A stretch of DNA of 64,000 nt, taken from contig JAPWHR010000010.1 of NCBI GenBank assembly GCA_027214345.1, forward strand, positions 184,531 through 248,530. The letters are read 5' to 3'. Shown here piece after piece: positions 62,265 through 64,000 of this stretch. The notes under the pieces were generated by a model. That model was not told the DNA's origin. It did not search any database and worked only from the letters and a program-made list of their open reading frames with translations. Within the stretch, counting starts at the first letter, position 1, and each line of letters begins with the position of its first letter. Both the position numbers and the translations under genes were made by a program. This stretch comes from Comamonadaceae bacterium G21597-S1 (GTDB lineage Bacteria > Pseudomonadota > Gammaproteobacteria > Burkholderiales > Burkholderiaceae_C).

Positions 62265-63233
62265 TTATTGCGGCTCGATGTTCGCGTCCTTGATCGCCTT
62301 GGCCCACTTGGCCGTCTCGGCGACGCTGCGCTTGGCCAGGTCGGCCGGCGTGCCGGGTTCCACGGCAAAACCGTTGGCGGCGAATTTTTCCTGGATGTCC
62401 TTGCTCTGCGCGGCCGCGTTGACGGCGGCGTTGAGCTTGTTGATGACGTCGGCCGGCGTGCCGGCCGGCGCGAACGCGGCGAAATAGGCGATGAGTTCGT
62501 AGTCCTTCAGGCCCAGCGCCTCGTTGACGGTCGGGATGTCGGGCACGACCGGCGAGCGCTTGGTCGAGGTCACGGCCAGGCCGCGGATCTTGCCGCCCTT
62601 GATCTGCGGCACGGTCACGGCGAAGTCGGCGCTGAACATCATGACCTGGCCACCGATCAGGTCGGTCATCGCGGCCGGGCCGCTCTTGTAGGGCACGTTG
62701 GTCATCTCGATGCCGGCCATGCTGGCCAGCACGCCGGCCGACACCAGCTGCGAGGTGCTGGCGCTGGCGAAGGTCACGTGGCCGGGCTTGGCCTTGGCCA
62801 GCGCGACGAATTCCTTCAGTGTCTTGGCCGGCACGTCGTTGTTGACGGTGACGATCAGCGGCACCGAACCCATGTAGCCGATGGGCGCGAAGGCGGTGTC
62901 CTGGTCATAGGGCAGCGACTTCATCAGGCTCTTGAGCGCGGCATTGGTGCTGTTGGTGCCGAACAGGATGGTGTAGCCGTCGGGCGTGGCCTTGGCCACG
63001 GCGTCGGCGCCGAGCATGCCGTTCACGCCGGGCTTGTTCTCGATGACGATGGTCTGGCCCAGCGTCTCCGACATCTTGGCGGCGAAGGCACGGCCGATCT
63101 GGTCGGTGGCGCTGCCGGCGGCGAACGGCACGATGGCCTTGATCGGCTTGGTGGGATAGGCCTGGGCGAAGGCGGCCGAACCGGCCAAGGCGGCCACCGT
63201 GAACAGTGCGATGGAACGGAATCCGTGACGCAT
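62265..63233 (-). CDS. Bug-family tripartite tricarboxylate transporter receptor
   Basis: The 322-aa periplasmic receptor starts with a signal peptide (MRHGFRSIALFTVAALAGSA, cut after AFAQ) followed by AYPTKPIKAIVPFAAGSATD, IENKPGVNGMLGADAVAKAT, DGYTILFGTNSTN and PYKSGPAAMTDLIGGQ. It is the third Bug protein in this window. It lies 31 bases downstream of the small AtuA-type gene on the same strand, so it probably belongs to the same uptake-and-degradation unit, although the large AtuA gene is broken. The ATG at 63233 has an AGGA upstream. Confidence 0.93.
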   Translation of the reverse strand: MRHGFRSIALFTVAALAGSAAFAQAYPTKPIKAIVPFAAGSATDQIGRAFAAKMSETLGQTIVIENKPGVNGMLGADAVAKATPDGYTILFGTNSTNAALKSLMKSLPYDQDTAFAPIGYMGSVPLIVTVNNDVPAKTLKEFVALAKAKPGHVTFASASTSQLVSAGVLASMAGIEMTNVPYKSGPAAMTDLIGGQVMMFSADFAVTVPQIKGGKIRGLAVTSTKRSPVVPDIPTVNEALGLKDYELIAYFAAFAPAGTPADVINKLNAAVNAAAQSKDIQEKFAANGFAVEPGTPADLAKRSVAETAKWAKAIKDANIEPQ

Positions 63234-63264
63234 GGGAAATCCTGGAGGTTGAGGAGGGCGCAGT

Positions 63265-63597
63265 TTAGGGCAATTCCGCGTCGATCCGGATGCCCAGGAC
63301 CGCCGAGCACAAGGTCTTTCCATGCGCATCGAGCGCCAGTGATCGCGTCACGCCGCCGGCCAGCGCGTCGTGCAGCACGAACTGCAGCGCGCCCAGGTGC
63401 GGCAGCGCAAAACGCTCGACCCGGCCCTGCACGATGCCCTGGTAATGCTGGCGCACCCGCTCGGCGCTGAGCGTGCGCTCGAGCAGCGGGTAGTCGGTCG
63501 CATCGCGCGCGATCACGCTGAGCGTGGCGCGGTTGCCCTTGTCGCCGGAGCGCGCGATCGCGATGTCGCGTACGGTCCGTGGGTGGTGCTGTTCCAT
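63265..63597 (-). CDS. AtuA-associated small protein (ferredoxin-like fold)
   Basis: The 110-aa protein MEQHHPRTVRDIAIARSGDK with GNRATLSVIARDATDYPLLE matches the small AtuA-like partner that is usually encoded next to DUF1446/AtuA proteins of acyclic terpene or related catabolism. It continues ALPHLGALQFVLHDALAGGV with TRSLALDAHGKTLCSAVLGI. The gene begins about six bases after the larger AtuA stop. ATG 63597 is used; an upstream TTG is unlikely. Exact biochemical role is unknown. Confidence 0.85.
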   Translation of the reverse strand: MEQHHPRTVRDIAIARSGDKGNRATLSVIARDATDYPLLERTLSAERVRQHYQGIVQGRVERFALPHLGALQFVLHDALAGGVTRSLALDAHGKTLCSAVLGIRIDAELP

Positions 63598-63602
63598 GTT
63601 GA

Positions 63603-63905
63603 TCAAGCCTCCAGCAGGGTCAGGCGCGGCGACACCGCCGCGCGGGGAATCAGTGCCGAGGCCGCGGCCACGACCTCGCGCACCGACTGGGTGACGCCGC
63701 CGCCGGCGGCCGGGCCGCTCAGGTACAGCGCCTCGACCTCCTGTGCGACGCGTTCGGCCATGGCGCGTGTTTCGGCGCGCAGGGCCAGCCGCAGCCGCAC
63801 CTCGTAGGGTTCGGTGTCCCCGGCCAATGCGGCGCCATGCATCGCGCCCACGCCGATCAGCTCCATCCGGTGTTCCCGCCCGTCCCAGCCCAGGCGCTGC
63901 AGCCG
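63603..63905 (-). pseudogene. 3' fragment of an acyclic terpene utilization AtuA (DUF1446) gene
   Basis: The last ~100 codons of a DUF1446/AtuA protein are seen: RERLQRLGWDGREHRMELIG then VGAMHGAALAGDTEPYEVRL, ending GVTQSVREVVAAASALIPRA and AAVSPRLTLLEA. Homology fades upstream of about 63900, where the minus-strand reading becomes Gln/Glu-rich and unlike AtuA, while the plus strand begins to encode a permease segment. If so the gene is truncated and inactive. If the window edge hides an alternative, the gene could merely be partial. Confidence 0.5.
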
Positions 63906-64000
63906 TTCGCGCTCGCCCTGTTCAAGGGCATGCTGGCGTTCTTCCTGCTCGACCTGGGCCTGTCGGCGGCACGCAACATGGGCAGCCTGCGTGGCAAGTC
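63891..64000 (+). pseudogene. Internal fragment of an SbtA-like bicarbonate permease (runs off the window)
   Basis: The plus strand encodes QALQPFALALFKGMLAFFLL and DLGLSAARNMGSLRGK, a good match by eye to the conserved FkGvLalFLLdMGlvAar helix of SbtA/DUF897 sodium-dependent bicarbonate transporters. The first half of that protein is not upstream, where AtuA sequence lies on the other strand. The gene continues past the window end, so whether the remainder is intact cannot be seen. Confidence 0.45.

Overview
The window is high-GC, densely coded bacterial chromosome. The order smpB / ratA-rnfH / DUF4124 gene / guaB-guaA, three Bug-type solute receptors, and a GC-rich hairpin repeat between guaB and guaA of a kind I remember from Comamonadaceae intergenic regions all point to a Burkholderiales betaproteobacterium, most likely Comamonadaceae. 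No rRNA, tRNA or CRISPR array was seen.

Layout. 1-8.1 kb is housekeeping: tmRNA-binding SmpB, RatA/RnfH, GMP synthesis (guaB, guaA) and a tail-specific protease. 8.3-15.1 kb holds a hemerythrin-like protein, a LysR regulator divergent from an M20 peptidase and a Bug receptor, a Na+/H+ antiporter and a DUF937 protein. 15.6-19.4 kb is accessory and partly decayed: a TrpE(G)-like protein with eroded catalytic motifs, an epimerase remnant, and a ribbon-helix-helix/PIN toxin-antitoxin pair with a visible promoter and operator.

19.4-32.8 kb is a defence island on one strand. A WYL regulator fused out of frame to an HTH remnant is followed by a tightly packed run: hsdR, hsdM, hsdS, a Septu-like AAA ATPase plus HNH nuclease, a PD-(D/E)XK nuclease with a PUA/EVE-like tail, a PIN-GNAT-EVE-like three-domain protein, an ASCH protein and a small P-loop protein. 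The last four genes put three PUA-superfamily domains, which commonly read modified bases or RNA, beside two nuclease domains. This is the best candidate for an undescribed system. The right edge is a VWA-protein fragment with an in-frame stop.

33.6-49.3 kb returns to chromosomal genes: a hypothetical protein, an aspartoacylase-like deacylase, PRC-barrel and proline-rich proteins, a GAF/PAS histidine kinase with a NarL-type regulator, a dual-REC EAL phosphodiesterase, a giant DUF748 envelope protein and a YihY membrane protein. 49.3-57.5 kb is one long catabolic operon (lactonase, GntR regulator, two dehydrogenases, TRAP transporter, Bug receptor, monooxygenase). Its divergent promoter carries a perfect 20-bp palindrome. 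57.5-62.2 kb has a PaiB-like protein, an in-frame TadA-haloalkane dehalogenase fusion, LD-carboxypeptidase, a VOC protein, and an FMN riboswitch ahead of a type II lumazine synthase. The end (62.3-64.0 kb) has a third Bug receptor and an AtuA-type gene pair. The larger AtuA gene appears cut off near 63.9 kb by sequence encoding, on the other strand, an SbtA-like permease.
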